A stretch of DNA of 60,747 nt, taken from NCBI GenBank assembly GCA_002421845.1, contig DISL01000061.1, forward strand, positions 1 to 60,747. The letters are read 5' to 3'. Positions 36,144-44,950 of the stretch are shown here, one piece after another. The notes under the pieces are model-generated. The model had not been told where the DNA came from and did not search any database. It worked only from the letters and a program-made list of their open reading frames with translations. The DNA is from Epsilonproteobacteria bacterium UBA6211. GTDB lineage: Bacteria; Campylobacterota; Campylobacteria; Campylobacterales; Arcobacteraceae. Numbering within the stretch: position 1 is the first letter of the stretch; every line of letters begins with the position of its first letter. The translations under genes were made by a program, and so were the position numbers.

Positions 36144-36521
36144 ATGCAAAACAGTTATTATGAACCTGTATATCTAATAAGTGCAGTTGCGGAAATACTA
36201 GGTATTCACCCTCAAACCTTACGACAGTATGAAAGAGAAGGGCTTATCAAGCCTTCACGTACAAACGGTAGAATAAGACTCTATTCACAACACGATATAG
36301 AAAATATCAAGATAGTTTTAAAGCTCACTAGAGAATTAGGAGTTAATCTTGCCGGAGTTGAGATAGTCTTAGAATTAAAGGAACAAATTGCATCATTACA
36401 AGAGGAGTTGGAGTTTTATAAAAAGAAACTAAAAGACGCCAATAAATTCGGAGTAGTGCCTTCAAATAAGGCTTTAGTAATCAAAAAAAGCCTTTATGAT
36501 ATAGTTATATTTGAAGAGTAG
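36144..36521 (+). CDS. hspR: MerR-family heat-shock repressor HspR
   Basis: The 125-residue regulator has an N-terminal MerR winged helix: YLISAVAEILGIHPQTLRQYEREGLI (read as ISAVAEILGIHPQTLRQY), then GRIRLYSQHDIENI, and a C-terminal helix for dimerisation. HspR proteins bind HAIR operators and repress chaperone genes. The cbpA promoter upstream carries a matching half-site, so autoregulation is likely. A weak GC hairpin overlaps its stop between hspR and the convergent der. Confidence 0.92.
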   Translation: MQNSYYEPVYLISAVAEILGIHPQTLRQYEREGLIKPSRTNGRIRLYSQHDIENIKIVLKLTRELGVNLAGVEIVLELKEQIASLQEELEFYKKKLKDANKFGVVPSNKALVIKKSLYDIVIFEE

Positions 36522-36525
36522 GGGC

Positions 36526-37944
36526 TTATTGCTCCCCACCTTCTTCTTCGTTTCCGTGTTTACTTCTAGCTACTAGATGGATAGGCACACCTTCAAAGTT
36601 TAGATTTTCTCTTAAAAAGTTTATCAAATATCGTTTGTAGCTAAAGTGCAACAAGCTAGGGCGATTCATAATAAGCGCAATAGTAGGCGGTTGAGTTTTG
36701 TACTGCGTAGAGTAATAAATTCTAAGTAATCTTCCGTTTGGACTAGGTAAAGAGTGTCTTACTACCGCTTCGTTTATGATTTTATTTAATTGTGATGTAG
36801 GTATTCTTTGTGAGAAGTTTTCATGGACTTGTACTATTTTGTCTTTAAGTCTGTCTATGCTTCTTTTTGTTTTTGCAGACACTGCGATAATAGGAGCATA
36901 ATGTAAAAACTTAAATCTTCTTCTTACTTCGGCAACCATTTTTTCATAAGTGTCCATATTTTCATCCCATTTATTTAGAACGATAATAGTACCTAGAGCA
37001 AATTTATCTACAAGTCCGGCTATTTTTTCATCCAAATCAGCCAATGGTTTACTTGCATCAAGTATCAAAAGAGCAACATTTGCCTTTTCTAGCATCTCAT
37101 TTGTTCTCATTAGGGCGAATTTCTCTATACCTTCTATTCTTCCCCTTCTTCTTAGTCCGGCAGTATCTACGAATGTAATATGTTTACCGTTATATTCATA
37201 CTCTTCATCTACAGGGTCTATTGTAGTTCCGGCAACCTCACTTACAACGGATCTTTCATATCCCACAAGAGCATTTAAAATAGAACTTTTACCTACATTT
37301 GGTCTCCCTATGATAGCAACACGGATATTTTCATCTATGATTTGTTCTTTTGGATTTTCTTCATCTTCTAGCAAATCTTCCAAAGCCATATCATCATCTT
37401 CTTCATATTCTATGTCGTCATCTTCACTTATAGGTTCTTCATTTTCAGGTAGTTGTTCACTTAGCCATTCAAGAAGTTTTCTTGTACCTCTATTGTGAGA
37501 TACCGAAATAGGAAATACTCTTTCACTTGGAATACCAAATTCATAAAATTCCCAAACTCTCTCCATCTCTTTATCGTTATCTACTTTGTTTATTACCAAA
37601 GCTAGAGTAATTCCTAGCTTTTGAAGCTCATAAAAAAGCTCTCTGTCTTTGTCATCAGGTAGTTTTTTACCATCTACCATAAATAGTATAATATCCGCCA
37701 TTTTTGCAGTTTCTACAGACATTCTCTTTACGTTTGAGAATATCGCATCGTTTGTTTCATCTATACCACCGGTATCAAGCAAAAGTGCAGGTCTATCAAA
37801 TATAGTAATCTCTTGTTTTCTAATATCTCTCGTAGTTCCGCTTACATCGCTTACGATAGCGACTCTTTTTTTAAGTATTCTATTAAATAGTGAGCTTTTA
37901 CCGACATTTGGCTGTCCGATAAGTGCTATTTTTTTTAGTTCCAT
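36526..37944 (-). CDS. der: Ribosome-assembly GTPase Der (EngA)
   Basis: Der is a double GTPase needed for 50S subunit assembly. The 472-residue protein has two G domains, with GQPNVGKSSLFN at residue 10 and GRPNVGKSSILN near 214, NKVD and NKWD specificity motifs, and a C-terminal KH-like domain. The linker between the domains is strikingly acidic (about 165-200), longer than in E. coli. It ends convergent with hspR. Confidence 0.97.
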   Translation of the reverse strand: MELKKIALIGQPNVGKSSLFNRILKKRVAIVSDVSGTTRDIRKQEITIFDRPALLLDTGGIDETNDAIFSNVKRMSVETAKMADIILFMVDGKKLPDDKDRELFYELQKLGITLALVINKVDNDKEMERVWEFYEFGIPSERVFPISVSHNRGTRKLLEWLSEQLPENEEPISEDDDIEYEEDDDMALEDLLEDEENPKEQIIDENIRVAIIGRPNVGKSSILNALVGYERSVVSEVAGTTIDPVDEEYEYNGKHITFVDTAGLRRRGRIEGIEKFALMRTNEMLEKANVALLILDASKPLADLDEKIAGLVDKFALGTIIVLNKWDENMDTYEKMVAEVRRRFKFLHYAPIIAVSAKTKRSIDRLKDKIVQVHENFSQRIPTSQLNKIINEAVVRHSLPSPNGRLLRIYYSTQYKTQPPTIALIMNRPSLLHFSYKRYLINFLRENLNFEGVPIHLVARSKHGNEEEGGEQ

Positions 37945-38048
37945 TATTACCTCAGTTTTTTATTATTGTACTATTATATCCAAAAAAAGCTAAGAAGTTG
38001 ATTTTTAGAGATTTTAGGTATAATTGCGAAAAAAATCAAAGGATATTT

Positions 38049-38942
38049 TTGGAAGCAGACGTAAAAAAAGGTGTTTACTATATGCTATTTGCATCTTTTT
38101 TATTTGCGTTTATGGGAGCTTTTGCCAAAGAACTCAGCAACTCAATGAGTTCGGTAGAAATAGTATTCTTTAGAAATGTATTCGGTGTTGCGGTTATAGG
38201 GTATGTTTTATATAAATCACCTATTGAAGATATAGGCGGAAAGCCTTTTTTACTATTTTTTAGGGGCTTTATAGGTTTTAGTGCTTTGTTGATGTTTTTT
38301 TATAATATTGCAAATATCTCACTGGCTGAAGCTATGACGTTTTCCAAAACTTCCCCTATTTTTACCGCTATCTTTGCATACTTTATACTAAAAGAAAGAC
38401 TCAATTTATATGCTTGGTGTGGAGTATTTGTAGGGTTTATAGGTATTATGTTTATTACTAGCTTCAATCCTCTAACCCTTAGCAAAACAGACTGGCTTGG
38501 GATTTTAAGCGGTGTAGGTGCAGCTATGGCTTATACAAGTATAAGAGAACTAAAAAACTATTACGATACAAAGACAATAGTTTTTTCTTTTATGGCTGTA
38601 GGTACGATAGGACCCCTTATTTTGATGTTAATAGGAAATTTTTATCAAAATGAGTTGTTTGATTTTGCCATAGCCTCTTTTGTAATGCCAAGCGGTATTA
38701 GTTGGCTTTATATAGTATTGCTCGGAATATTTTCTACATATGCACAAATTTTTATGACGAAAGCTTATTCATCAACCAAAGCCGGTATAGTTGGAACTAT
38801 CGGTTACACGAATATAATCTTTTCTATAATTCTTGGCTTGTTTTTGGGAGATGATTTCCCATCTTTTATGGTAAGTTTTGGTATAGTACTTATTATTTTA
38901 AGCGGTGTTCTTGTAGCATCAAATAGTACTATAAAACAATAA
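38049..38942 (+). CDS. EamA/DMT-family transporter
   Basis: The protein has about 297 residues with 10 predicted membrane helices in two EamA repeats (AEAMTFSKTSPIFTAIFAYFILKERL and AYSSTKAGIVGTIGYTNIIFSIILG). Family members export amino acids or other small metabolites; the substrate is unknown. I chose a TTG at 38049 preceded by AAAGGA, because an upstream reading would overlap the der promoter region with atypical residues. The next gene starts 9 bp after it. Confidence 0.8.
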   Translation: MEADVKKGVYYMLFASFLFAFMGAFAKELSNSMSSVEIVFFRNVFGVAVIGYVLYKSPIEDIGGKPFLLFFRGFIGFSALLMFFYNIANISLAEAMTFSKTSPIFTAIFAYFILKERLNLYAWCGVFVGFIGIMFITSFNPLTLSKTDWLGILSGVGAAMAYTSIRELKNYYDTKTIVFSFMAVGTIGPLILMLIGNFYQNELFDFAIASFVMPSGISWLYIVLLGIFSTYAQIFMTKAYSSTKAGIVGTIGYTNIIFSIILGLFLGDDFPSFMVSFGIVLIILSGVLVASNSTIKQ

Positions 38943-38951
38943 GGTGTTTAG

Positions 38952-40640
38952 ATGATTTGGTTTTTATTATTTGCTTTTGTACTGTTTTTATGGTTTGTTT
39001 ATGATAAATATATCCAAAGAAAGCATCAGCTTCTTAAAAACTATCCTATTATAGGTAGGTTTAGATATGTTTTTGAAGAGTTACGTGAACCTTTGAGACA
39101 ATATTTCGGTGATGAAAAATTTTATGAATCAAAAGATAAACTGGATTGGGTATATAAAGCATCAAAAGATTTACCAAATTATGCATCTTTTGCACCTACT
39201 CAACCGTTGCCAAAACCTAAATTTATGTTAAAACATGCACTTATTGCCTACAATGACGATGAAGTAAGTGATGATTTTAGTGTGACGTTCGGTGAAGGTA
39301 GAAAATATCCCTTTATCTCAAAATCTATCATTGCACGTTCTGCTATGAGTGACGGAGCTATATCTCCCGAAGGTACGAGAGCTTTTGTAAGAGGTGCATT
39401 TCTTGGTGGTTTTCCAATAAATAGCGGTGAAGGTTCTATCACGACTAATTTTTTTATAACCCACACGAATTATGATGAAAGTTATATGGATATAGCAGAA
39501 GGAACACCTTATCAAGTAAAACTCTTTAAGTTTTTTAGAAAATTAATAAACGGGCAAATTGCATCTGAAGTATATAGAAATATGGTTTTTGGAGATTCAA
39601 GCGTAGGTGAAACCTATGTGTTTGACCAAAAAACAAAACGTTTTCATAGACCAAATTGGAATGCACCTCTAGAGAATTTCCCAAAAACCGTTCCGTCTGA
39701 TATGCCGGATATTATATGGCAAATAAGTTCATCACTAAACGGTTGCAGGGATAAAAACGGTAATTTTGATCCTATCAGGTATCAAAAGGTGATGAGTTTT
39801 TGTCGTATGACGGAGATTAAACTTGCTCAAGGAGCAAAACAAACAGGTGGAAAACTAACTGCAAATAAGGTAACGGAAGCCATAGCGTATTATAGGGGTA
39901 TAGAGCCTCATAAAGACTTTTTTGCACCAAACCGTTTTCCTTATGCAAATAGTATTGGTGAGCTTTTTGATTTTATCGGAGAACTTCAAGCACTAAGCGG
40001 CAAACCGGTAGGCATAAAAATAGTTATATCGGATTATAACAATATCGAACCTTTTGCTAAGGAAATCAAAAAAAGAATTGACACAGGCAATAGTAAATAT
40101 CCTGATTTTATATCTATAGACGGAGGTAGCGGAGGAAGTGCTACTGCACCTATTGAAATGATGGAGAGAATAGGGCTTAATATAAAAGATAGTGTTTATT
40201 TAGTAGATAAAGTTTTGAGAAAATACGGAGTAAGAGATAAGCTAAAAATAAGTGCGAGTGGTAAGATACTAACTCCTGATGATGTGGTCATAGCACTTGC
40301 TATAGGTGCTGATTTTGTGCAAATAGGGCGTGGTTTTATGATGAGTGCAGGTTGTATAAGAGCTAGATATTGTAGCGGTACGACGGGAAGAAACTGCCCG
40401 GTGGGACTAGCTACCCAAGATAAATCTATACGTTCTAAATATCTTGTCTATAAACATGCAGATTATATAAAAAACTATCACAAAAATATTCTAAAAGGGA
40501 TACGTGGTCTTTTGGCTGTTATGGGATTGAAACATTATAAAGAATTAAATAAAAGTAATCTTATGTTTTTAGATAAAAATAGTAGGGTGCATGATGATAT
40601 AGATAAGGTATTTGAGAGAAAATTGGATTTGGAGAATTAA
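38952..40640 (+). CDS. GltB-like FMN-binding glutamate-synthase-domain protein
   Basis: The 562-residue protein has an N-terminal membrane helix (about 1-18) and then a complete glutamate-synthase-type TIM barrel: SISKSIIARSAMSDGAISPEG-like region near 120, SIDGGSGGSATAPIEMM near 390, ISASGKI and a Cys cluster near 460. The Cys spacing is CX5CX7C, where the 3Fe-4S site of GltB is CX5CX4C. It has no amidotransferase domain, so the usual glutamate synthase reaction is unlikely. The true substrate is unknown. Confidence 0.85.
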   Translation: MIWFLLFAFVLFLWFVYDKYIQRKHQLLKNYPIIGRFRYVFEELREPLRQYFGDEKFYESKDKLDWVYKASKDLPNYASFAPTQPLPKPKFMLKHALIAYNDDEVSDDFSVTFGEGRKYPFISKSIIARSAMSDGAISPEGTRAFVRGAFLGGFPINSGEGSITTNFFITHTNYDESYMDIAEGTPYQVKLFKFFRKLINGQIASEVYRNMVFGDSSVGETYVFDQKTKRFHRPNWNAPLENFPKTVPSDMPDIIWQISSSLNGCRDKNGNFDPIRYQKVMSFCRMTEIKLAQGAKQTGGKLTANKVTEAIAYYRGIEPHKDFFAPNRFPYANSIGELFDFIGELQALSGKPVGIKIVISDYNNIEPFAKEIKKRIDTGNSKYPDFISIDGGSGGSATAPIEMMERIGLNIKDSVYLVDKVLRKYGVRDKLKISASGKILTPDDVVIALAIGADFVQIGRGFMMSAGCIRARYCSGTTGRNCPVGLATQDKSIRSKYLVYKHADYIKNYHKNILKGIRGLLAVMGLKHYKELNKSNLMFLDKNSRVHDDIDKVFERKLDLEN

Positions 40641-40663
40641 TAAAAATGTTGAATGAGGGAAAA

Positions 40664-41470
40664 ATGGAAAAACTAATAATAATAGCAGGTCCTTGCGTAA
40701 TAGAGAGTCGTGAGAGTATTTTTAAAGTGGCGGAAGGTTTAAAAAAGTTAAGTCAAGACGAGAGAGTTGATTTTTATTTCAAAGCTAGTTACGATAAAGC
40801 AAATCGTACTAGTATAGATAGTTTTCGTGGTCCAGGGCTTGAAGAGGGGATTAAAATATTAGCTGAAGTGAAAAAAGAGTTTGGCTATAGGATAGTGACC
40901 GATGTTCATGAATCGTATCAAGTTGAGCCTGTGGCAAAAGTAGCCGATGTGGTACAAATTCCTGCTTTCTTATGCAGACAAACCGATTTACTTGTAGCTG
41001 CCGGTAAAACAAATGCAAAAGTAAATATCAAAAAAGGGCAATTTCTAGCAGCAGCAAGTATGAAACACCCGGTAGCAAAGGTACTTCAAACAAGAGGTGA
41101 AAAAACCGTAAGCTATGAAAATAGTAAAAAAAACGGTGTATGGCTATGTGAGCGTGGAAATACATTCGGTTACGGTGCTTTAGTAGTAGATATGAAAAAT
41201 TTAATAGCTATGCGTGAGTATGCTCCCGTGCTTTTTGATGCAACCCATTCGGCTCAAGTACCGAGTACCGGTGAAACAACAGGCGGAAATAGTGCTATAG
41301 TTCCTGCACTTGCTCGTGCGGCGGCTGCAGTCGGTGTAGATGGATTTTTCTTTGAAACACATTTTGACCCTAGTTGTGCTTTAAGCGATGGTCCAAATAT
41401 GCTAACTATAGAAGATTTATACAAAACAATAGAGCAAATTTTTGCTATTAAAACGGCATTAAACATTTGA
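40664..41470 (+). CDS. kdsA: 3-deoxy-D-manno-octulosonate 8-phosphate synthase
   Basis: KdsA makes KDO-8-phosphate for lipopolysaccharide. The 268-residue protein has AGPCVIESRE at the N terminus, FKASYDKANRTSIDSFRGPG, and DVVQIPAFLCRQTDLLVAA with DATHSAQVPS further on. I chose the ATG at 40664 because GAGGG lies six bases upstream; an in-frame ATG at 40646 is possible. It leads the ribH-nusB-pyrF group, with a 48-bp gap. Confidence 0.95.
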   Translation: MEKLIIIAGPCVIESRESIFKVAEGLKKLSQDERVDFYFKASYDKANRTSIDSFRGPGLEEGIKILAEVKKEFGYRIVTDVHESYQVEPVAKVADVVQIPAFLCRQTDLLVAAGKTNAKVNIKKGQFLAAASMKHPVAKVLQTRGEKTVSYENSKKNGVWLCERGNTFGYGALVVDMKNLIAMREYAPVLFDATHSAQVPSTGETTGGNSAIVPALARAAAAVGVDGFFFETHFDPSCALSDGPNMLTIEDLYKTIEQIFAIKTALNI

Positions 41471-41518
41471 TAATCAAATATAAGATACAATATCGTAATA
41501 AATTATTGGAGACAAACA

Positions 41519-41992
41519 ATGAATATAATTGAAGGTAAACTAAGACTTGAAGGTAACGAAAGAGTTGCTATAATAAACGGAAGATTTAATCATATCATCA
41601 CGGATAGACTTGTTGAAGGTGCTAAAGATGCTTTCATAAGACACGGCGGAGATGAAAAAAATCTTGATTTGATACTTGTTCCAGGTGCATTTGAAATACC
41701 TATGGCACTAAAAAAAGCATTACAAACAGGTAAATATGACGCAGTATGTTGTGTAGGTGCAGTTATTAGAGGAAGTACTCCTCATTTTGATTATGTTGCG
41801 GCAGAGGCTACAAAAGGGATAGCAAATGTATCTTTAGAATTTGGCAAACCTGTATCAAACGGTGTTCTTACGACAGACACTATAGAACAAGCAATAGAAA
41901 GAGCAGGGAGCAAAGCAGGAAACAAAGGTGCTGAAGCTATGATAGTAATTATAGAGATGTTAAGTCTTTATAATACAATGGGTGTTAAGTAA
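41519..41992 (+). CDS. ribH: 6,7-dimethyl-8-ribityllumazine synthase
   Basis: RibH performs the penultimate step of riboflavin synthesis and forms icosahedral or pentameric shells. The 157-residue protein has the VPGAFEIP substrate loop, CVGAVIRGSTPHFDYVA with catalytic His, and FGVLTTDTIEQA-type SNGVLTTDTIEQA. GGAG lies upstream. It overlaps nusB by 1 bp. Confidence 0.96.
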   Translation: MNIIEGKLRLEGNERVAIINGRFNHIITDRLVEGAKDAFIRHGGDEKNLDLILVPGAFEIPMALKKALQTGKYDAVCCVGAVIRGSTPHFDYVAAEATKGIANVSLEFGKPVSNGVLTTDTIEQAIERAGSKAGNKGAEAMIVIIEMLSLYNTMGVK

Positions 41993-42390
41993 TGGCTACT
42001 AGAACACAAGCAAGAGAGTCTATAGTAGGGCTTTTGTACGCTTATGATTTGGGAAATGTTAATATTGCTAAATTTAGTGATGAAATACTTGAAGATAAGA
42101 AAATCAGAAATAAACAAAAAGATTTTGCCGATGCCCTTTTCAAAGGTGTTATAGCAAATCTTGAAGCTATTGATAAAGAGATAGAAGAACATCTTACGAA
42201 AAACAATATCGATGCTCTTGGAAACGTTGAAAAAGCTATTTTAAGACTTGCCGTTTATGAGATTTTATTTAGTGACCTTGATAAACCTGTAATAATCAAT
42301 GAAGCTGTAGAAATAGCAAAAAAACTAGCAAGTGATAATGCACCTAGACTAATAAACGGTGTATTGGACAATATTAACAAGGTCAAATAA
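41992..42390 (+). CDS. nusB: Transcription antitermination factor NusB
   Basis: NusB binds boxA RNA with NusE in rRNA antitermination. The 132-residue all-alpha protein shows ARESIVGLLYAYDLG at the N terminus and the conserved KPVIINEAVEIAKKLASDNAPRLINGVLD end (seen as INEAVEIAKKLAS and INGVLDNI). It overlaps ribH and pyrF by one base each. Confidence 0.95.
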   Translation: MATRTQARESIVGLLYAYDLGNVNIAKFSDEILEDKKIRNKQKDFADALFKGVIANLEAIDKEIEEHLTKNNIDALGNVEKAILRLAVYEILFSDLDKPVIINEAVEIAKKLASDNAPRLINGVLDNINKVK

Positions 42391-43073
42391 TGAAACTTTG
42401 CGTTGCCCTTGATCTTGATAAACAAGAAGAGAACTTAAAAATTATAAAAAATATAAAAGACTTTGACGTGTGGTTGAAAGTGGGACTTAGATCATATATC
42501 AGAGACGGTAAAGAGTTCTTGGATGAGATAAAACAAATCAATCCTAATTTTAAGATATTTCTTGATTTAAAATTATATGATATACCTAATACTACGGCTG
42601 ATGCCGCAGAAGAAGTAGCTAGACTTGGTGTTGATATGTTTAATATACATGCAAGTGCAGGTAAAGAGGCAATGCGTGAAGTAATGAAAAGATTACAAAA
42701 TATTCCAAATCGTCCAAAAGTATTGGCCGTAACTGCCTTGACAAGCTTTGATGAAGCAGGATTTAGAGATGTTTATAATCAAGATTTAACATCTACGGCT
42801 ATTAAATTTGCTAAAGACTCGTTTGAATCCGGACTTGACGGTGTAGTAAGCTCTGTTTATGAAAGTAAAGCTATCAAAAACGCAACAAGCGGTGAGTTTA
42901 TTACATTAACACCTGGGATTAGACCATTTAGCGAAGATAGCGGTGACCAAAAAAGAGTTGCTGATATTGCTATGGCAAAAGATAATCTAGTAGATTTCAT
43001 AGTAGTTGGACGACCTATATACAAAAGCGATGACCCAAGGGGAGTAGTGCAAAGAATTTTAGAAAATATCTAA
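42390..43073 (+). CDS. pyrF: Orotidine 5'-phosphate decarboxylase
   Basis: PyrF makes UMP from OMP. The 227-residue protein has the catalytic tetrad region FLDLKLYDIPNT near 60, VLAVTALTS near 115, TPGIRPF near 178 and VVGRPIYKS near 208. It is the last gene of the kdsA group. A 90-bp gap with the tRNA promoter follows. Confidence 0.96.
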   Translation: MKLCVALDLDKQEENLKIIKNIKDFDVWLKVGLRSYIRDGKEFLDEIKQINPNFKIFLDLKLYDIPNTTADAAEEVARLGVDMFNIHASAGKEAMREVMKRLQNIPNRPKVLAVTALTSFDEAGFRDVYNQDLTSTAIKFAKDSFESGLDGVVSSVYESKAIKNATSGEFITLTPGIRPFSEDSGDQKRVADIAMAKDNLVDFIVVGRPIYKSDDPRGVVQRILENI

Positions 43074-43114
43074 AATTCTCCTACTTTTTAAGTAACTATT
43101 TAGCTTTTAGAAGA

Positions 43115-43120
43115 TATAAT
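43115..43120 (+). promoter_or_regulatory. -10 box of the tRNA-Ser promoter
   Basis: A perfect TATAAT lies 44 bp before the tRNA 5' end. The -35 region is only weakly recognisable, so this is a partial promoter call. Confidence 0.5.
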
Positions 43121-43163
43121 ACCATTCTCAAAACGAGCGAAGCGAAAGTTTCCTTCAAAACAT

Positions 43164-43253
43164 GGACAGGTGGGTGAGTGGCTTAAACCAGCACCCTGCT
43201 AAGGTGTCGTACTCGCAAGGGTACCGAGAGTTCAAATCTCTCCCTGTCCGCCA
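43164..43253 (+). tRNA. serX: tRNA-Ser (anticodon GCU)
   Basis: The 90-nt sequence folds as a class II tRNA. The acceptor stem GGACAGG pairs with CCTGTCC, followed by discriminator G and an encoded CCA end. The anticodon arm is GCACC-CTGCTAA-GGTGT with anticodon GCT. A long variable arm (TACTCGCAAGGGTA) and the T arm GAGAG-TTCAAAT-CTCTC follow. An integrase gene lies immediately downstream, so the 3' end is the likely integration target. The gene symbol is only a label. Confidence 0.95.
43228..43253 (+). other. Probable left attachment site (attL) in the tRNA 3' end
   Basis: P4-type integrases usually recombine at the T arm or 3' end of tRNA genes, and this element begins right after the CCA end. 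I found no second copy of the tRNA end in the rest of the window, so the right attachment site must lie beyond 60,747. Exact core limits are unknown. Confidence 0.5.
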
Positions 43254-43319
43254 CCTATATATCCAAATACATCCATATAATTCCAATAAACCCCATTAAA
43301 TAGAACTTTTTATATTTTC

Positions 43320-43338
43320 ATAAGTCCGAATAAGTCCG
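43320..43338 (+). repeat. Direct repeats ATAAGTCCG, possible integrase arm-type sites
   Basis: Two copies of ATAAGTCCG start at 43320 and 43330, one helical turn apart, in the 177-bp gap between the tRNA and the integrase. Their spacing and place fit integrase arm-binding sites; this is an inference. Confidence 0.5.
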
Positions 43339-43379
43339 TATAAAACTATATAAATCCAAACTTTTTTATGGTAGTTTTA

Positions 43380-43414
43380 ATGGTAACTGTATATAATACA
43401 TTTTTAGTTACCAT
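43380..43414 (+). promoter_or_regulatory. Integrase promoter region enclosed by an inverted repeat
   Basis: A perfect 9-bp inverted repeat, ATGGTAACT and AGTTACCAT, flanks 17 bp that contain TATAAT (43392-43397). A regulator or the integrase itself could bind here and repress its own gene. The ATG of int is 17 bp further on, with AAAGGA before it. Confidence 0.55.
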
Positions 43415-43430
43415 AAAAAGGATTATAAGT

Positions 43431-44648
43431 ATGCCAAAAATCATTAAACCATTGACAGATACACAAATAAAAAATACAAAACCAAAAGATAAAGATTATA
43501 AACTAAGCGATGGCGGTGGTATGTTTTTATTGGTGAAAACAAATGGATCTAAATGGTGGAGATTGAATTATAGCTATAATGAAAAACAACAAACTATATC
43601 TTTGGGTGTTTATCCAGATGTAACATTACTAGAAGCTAGAGAGCAAAGAGAATTTTATAAAAAACAATTAAAGAGTGGATTAAATCCATCTGAAATAAAA
43701 AAGCAAGATAATTCTAGCTTAAAAGAAGAAGATATCATTACCTTTGCAAAAGTAAGCGATGATTGGATTGAACTTAATCAAGAAAGACTTAGTAAAACAT
43801 ATGTAGAAAGTGTTACAGGATATATAAATAATCATATTAATCCATATATAGGTTCTAAAAATATTGAAGAAATTACTAGTTCTGATATTATTAGCCTTTG
43901 CAAGATTATGGAACAAAAAGGGATATTGGAATCTGTAAGAAGAAGTTTAAATGTTCTTAATTCTATTTTTAAATATGCAGTAGCTATTGGGGCTGCTAAA
44001 CATAATGTGATTGCTGATATAGATAGAAAAAATACTTTTAAAAGAGTCATTCATAAACATTATCCAATAATAACTGATTCTAAAGAACTTGGCAAGCTAC
44101 TTAGGGCAATTGATTCTTACCATGGTAATATTGTTACTAGGTATGCTCTTAAATTAGCTTCTTATGTGTTCTTACGCCCAGCAAATATAAGATTTGCTGA
44201 ATGGAGTGAAATAAATCTTGAGAGTGCTACTTGGAGAATACCAGCAGAAAAGATGAAAACAAATAAGCCACATATTGTGCCACTTGCAAAACAAGTTATA
44301 CAACTGTTTCAAGAACTGAAACCTATAACAAGTGATAGTAAATATGTTTTCCCTGGTCCAACTACAAAAACAAAACCAATCAGTGAAAATACAATGTTAC
44401 AAGGATTAAGAAGACTTGATTATACTAAAGATGATATTGTAGCTCATAGTTTTAGGGGTATAGCCTCTACGCTTTTACATGAAAATATGCCACTTCATGG
44501 GATACATTCTGATGCAATTGAAAGGCAACTTGCCCATAGTGAAAAAAATAGCGTAAAGAGTGCGTATAATCACGCAGAGTATCTAAATGAGAGAATTTAT
44601 CTTATGCAGTGGTGGGCTGATTATTTGGATGACTTAAAAATTAGATAA
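43431..44648 (+). CDS. int: P4-type tyrosine site-specific integrase
   Basis: The 405-residue recombinase has an N-terminal DUF4102-type arm-binding domain (PLTDTQIKNTKPKDKDYKLSDG), a core-binding domain (about 100-190) and the catalytic domain. The visible catalytic residues are Arg in VFLRPANIR, His-x2-Arg in AHSFRG, His in QLAHSEKNSVKSAYNH, and the Tyr shortly after, in the AEYLNE stretch. I chose the ATG at 43431 with AAAGGA upstream; an upstream in-frame start is not family-like. It lies 177 bp from tRNA-Ser in the same direction. Confidence 0.95.
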   Translation: MPKIIKPLTDTQIKNTKPKDKDYKLSDGGGMFLLVKTNGSKWWRLNYSYNEKQQTISLGVYPDVTLLEAREQREFYKKQLKSGLNPSEIKKQDNSSLKEEDIITFAKVSDDWIELNQERLSKTYVESVTGYINNHINPYIGSKNIEEITSSDIISLCKIMEQKGILESVRRSLNVLNSIFKYAVAIGAAKHNVIADIDRKNTFKRVIHKHYPIITDSKELGKLLRAIDSYHGNIVTRYALKLASYVFLRPANIRFAEWSEINLESATWRIPAEKMKTNKPHIVPLAKQVIQLFQELKPITSDSKYVFPGPTTKTKPISENTMLQGLRRLDYTKDDIVAHSFRGIASTLLHENMPLHGIHSDAIERQLAHSEKNSVKSAYNHAEYLNERIYLMQWWADYLDDLKIR

Positions 44649-44662
44649 ATTCTTTTAAAGAA

Positions 44663-44693
44663 AAAGGTAGAAATATGCTTAGAATCTACCTTT
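44663..44693. terminator. Terminator between int and the 42-residue membrane protein
   Basis: AAAGGTAGA and TCTACCTTT form a perfect 9-bp stem around a 13-nt loop, followed by T residues. It sits between convergent genes and can act in both directions. Confidence 0.7.
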
Positions 44694-44814
44694 TATTTCT
44701 TGTAAGAAGTTTATACAAAATATAAATGCCTATTGCTATGGTCGCACAAATTTTCAAAAAAGCAGGTAAATCGGCTTTGAGTTGCATAATAAATAAATCT
44801 ATGTAAGTTTCCAT
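44686..44814 (-). CDS. Small membrane protein (42 residues)
   Basis: The ATG at 44814 is preceded by AGGAG about 14 bases upstream. The product has a polar N terminus (METYIDLF) and one membrane helix (about residues 18-36), and ends KLLTRNKR. The stop lies in the terminator stem shared with int. It is the first small gene downstream of the RHH gene on the minus strand. I do not recognise the family; small one-helix proteins are common in mobile elements. Confidence 0.55.
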   Translation of the reverse strand: METYIDLFIMQLKADLPAFLKICATIAIGIYILYKLLTRNKR

Positions 44815-44840
44815 TTTTTAATAAATCTCCTATTTTTATA

Positions 44841-44940
44841 TAAAATTAGTTCTCGACACTTATCGGAGTTATCCGAATCAACCGCAACGCTACCACAACC
44901 GTAAGAAGTACCACAAAATGGACTTCTCGGAGTTGTCTTA
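44841..44940. other. GC-richer repeat- and hairpin-containing segment, function unknown
   Basis: This stretch is more GC-rich than its surroundings. TCGGAGTTATC (44863) recurs as TCGGAGTTGTC (44927), 64 bp apart. The first copy is half of a perfect hairpin TCGGA-gtta-TCCGA (44863-44876), and AGAAGT (44904) pairs with ACTTCT (44922). An open minus-strand frame here lacks any normal start codon. A structured RNA, an oriT-like site or an accessory recombination site are possible. Confidence 0.4.
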
Positions 44941-44950
44941 CCTATCTGGT

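Noticed and set aside
36521..36538. GGGGC...GCTCCCC hairpin between hspR and der as a terminator
   Set aside because: The stem has a bulge and no T tract follows on either strand, so I did not list it as a separate feature.
44799..44945. Open minus-strand frame with three cysteines (PFCGTSYGCGS and DKCRELI) between the RHH gene and the 42-residue protein
   Set aside because: There is no ATG, GTG or TTG start in the open stretch and it overlaps the next ribosome binding site and start. The repeats and hairpins in it fit a structured DNA or RNA site better.
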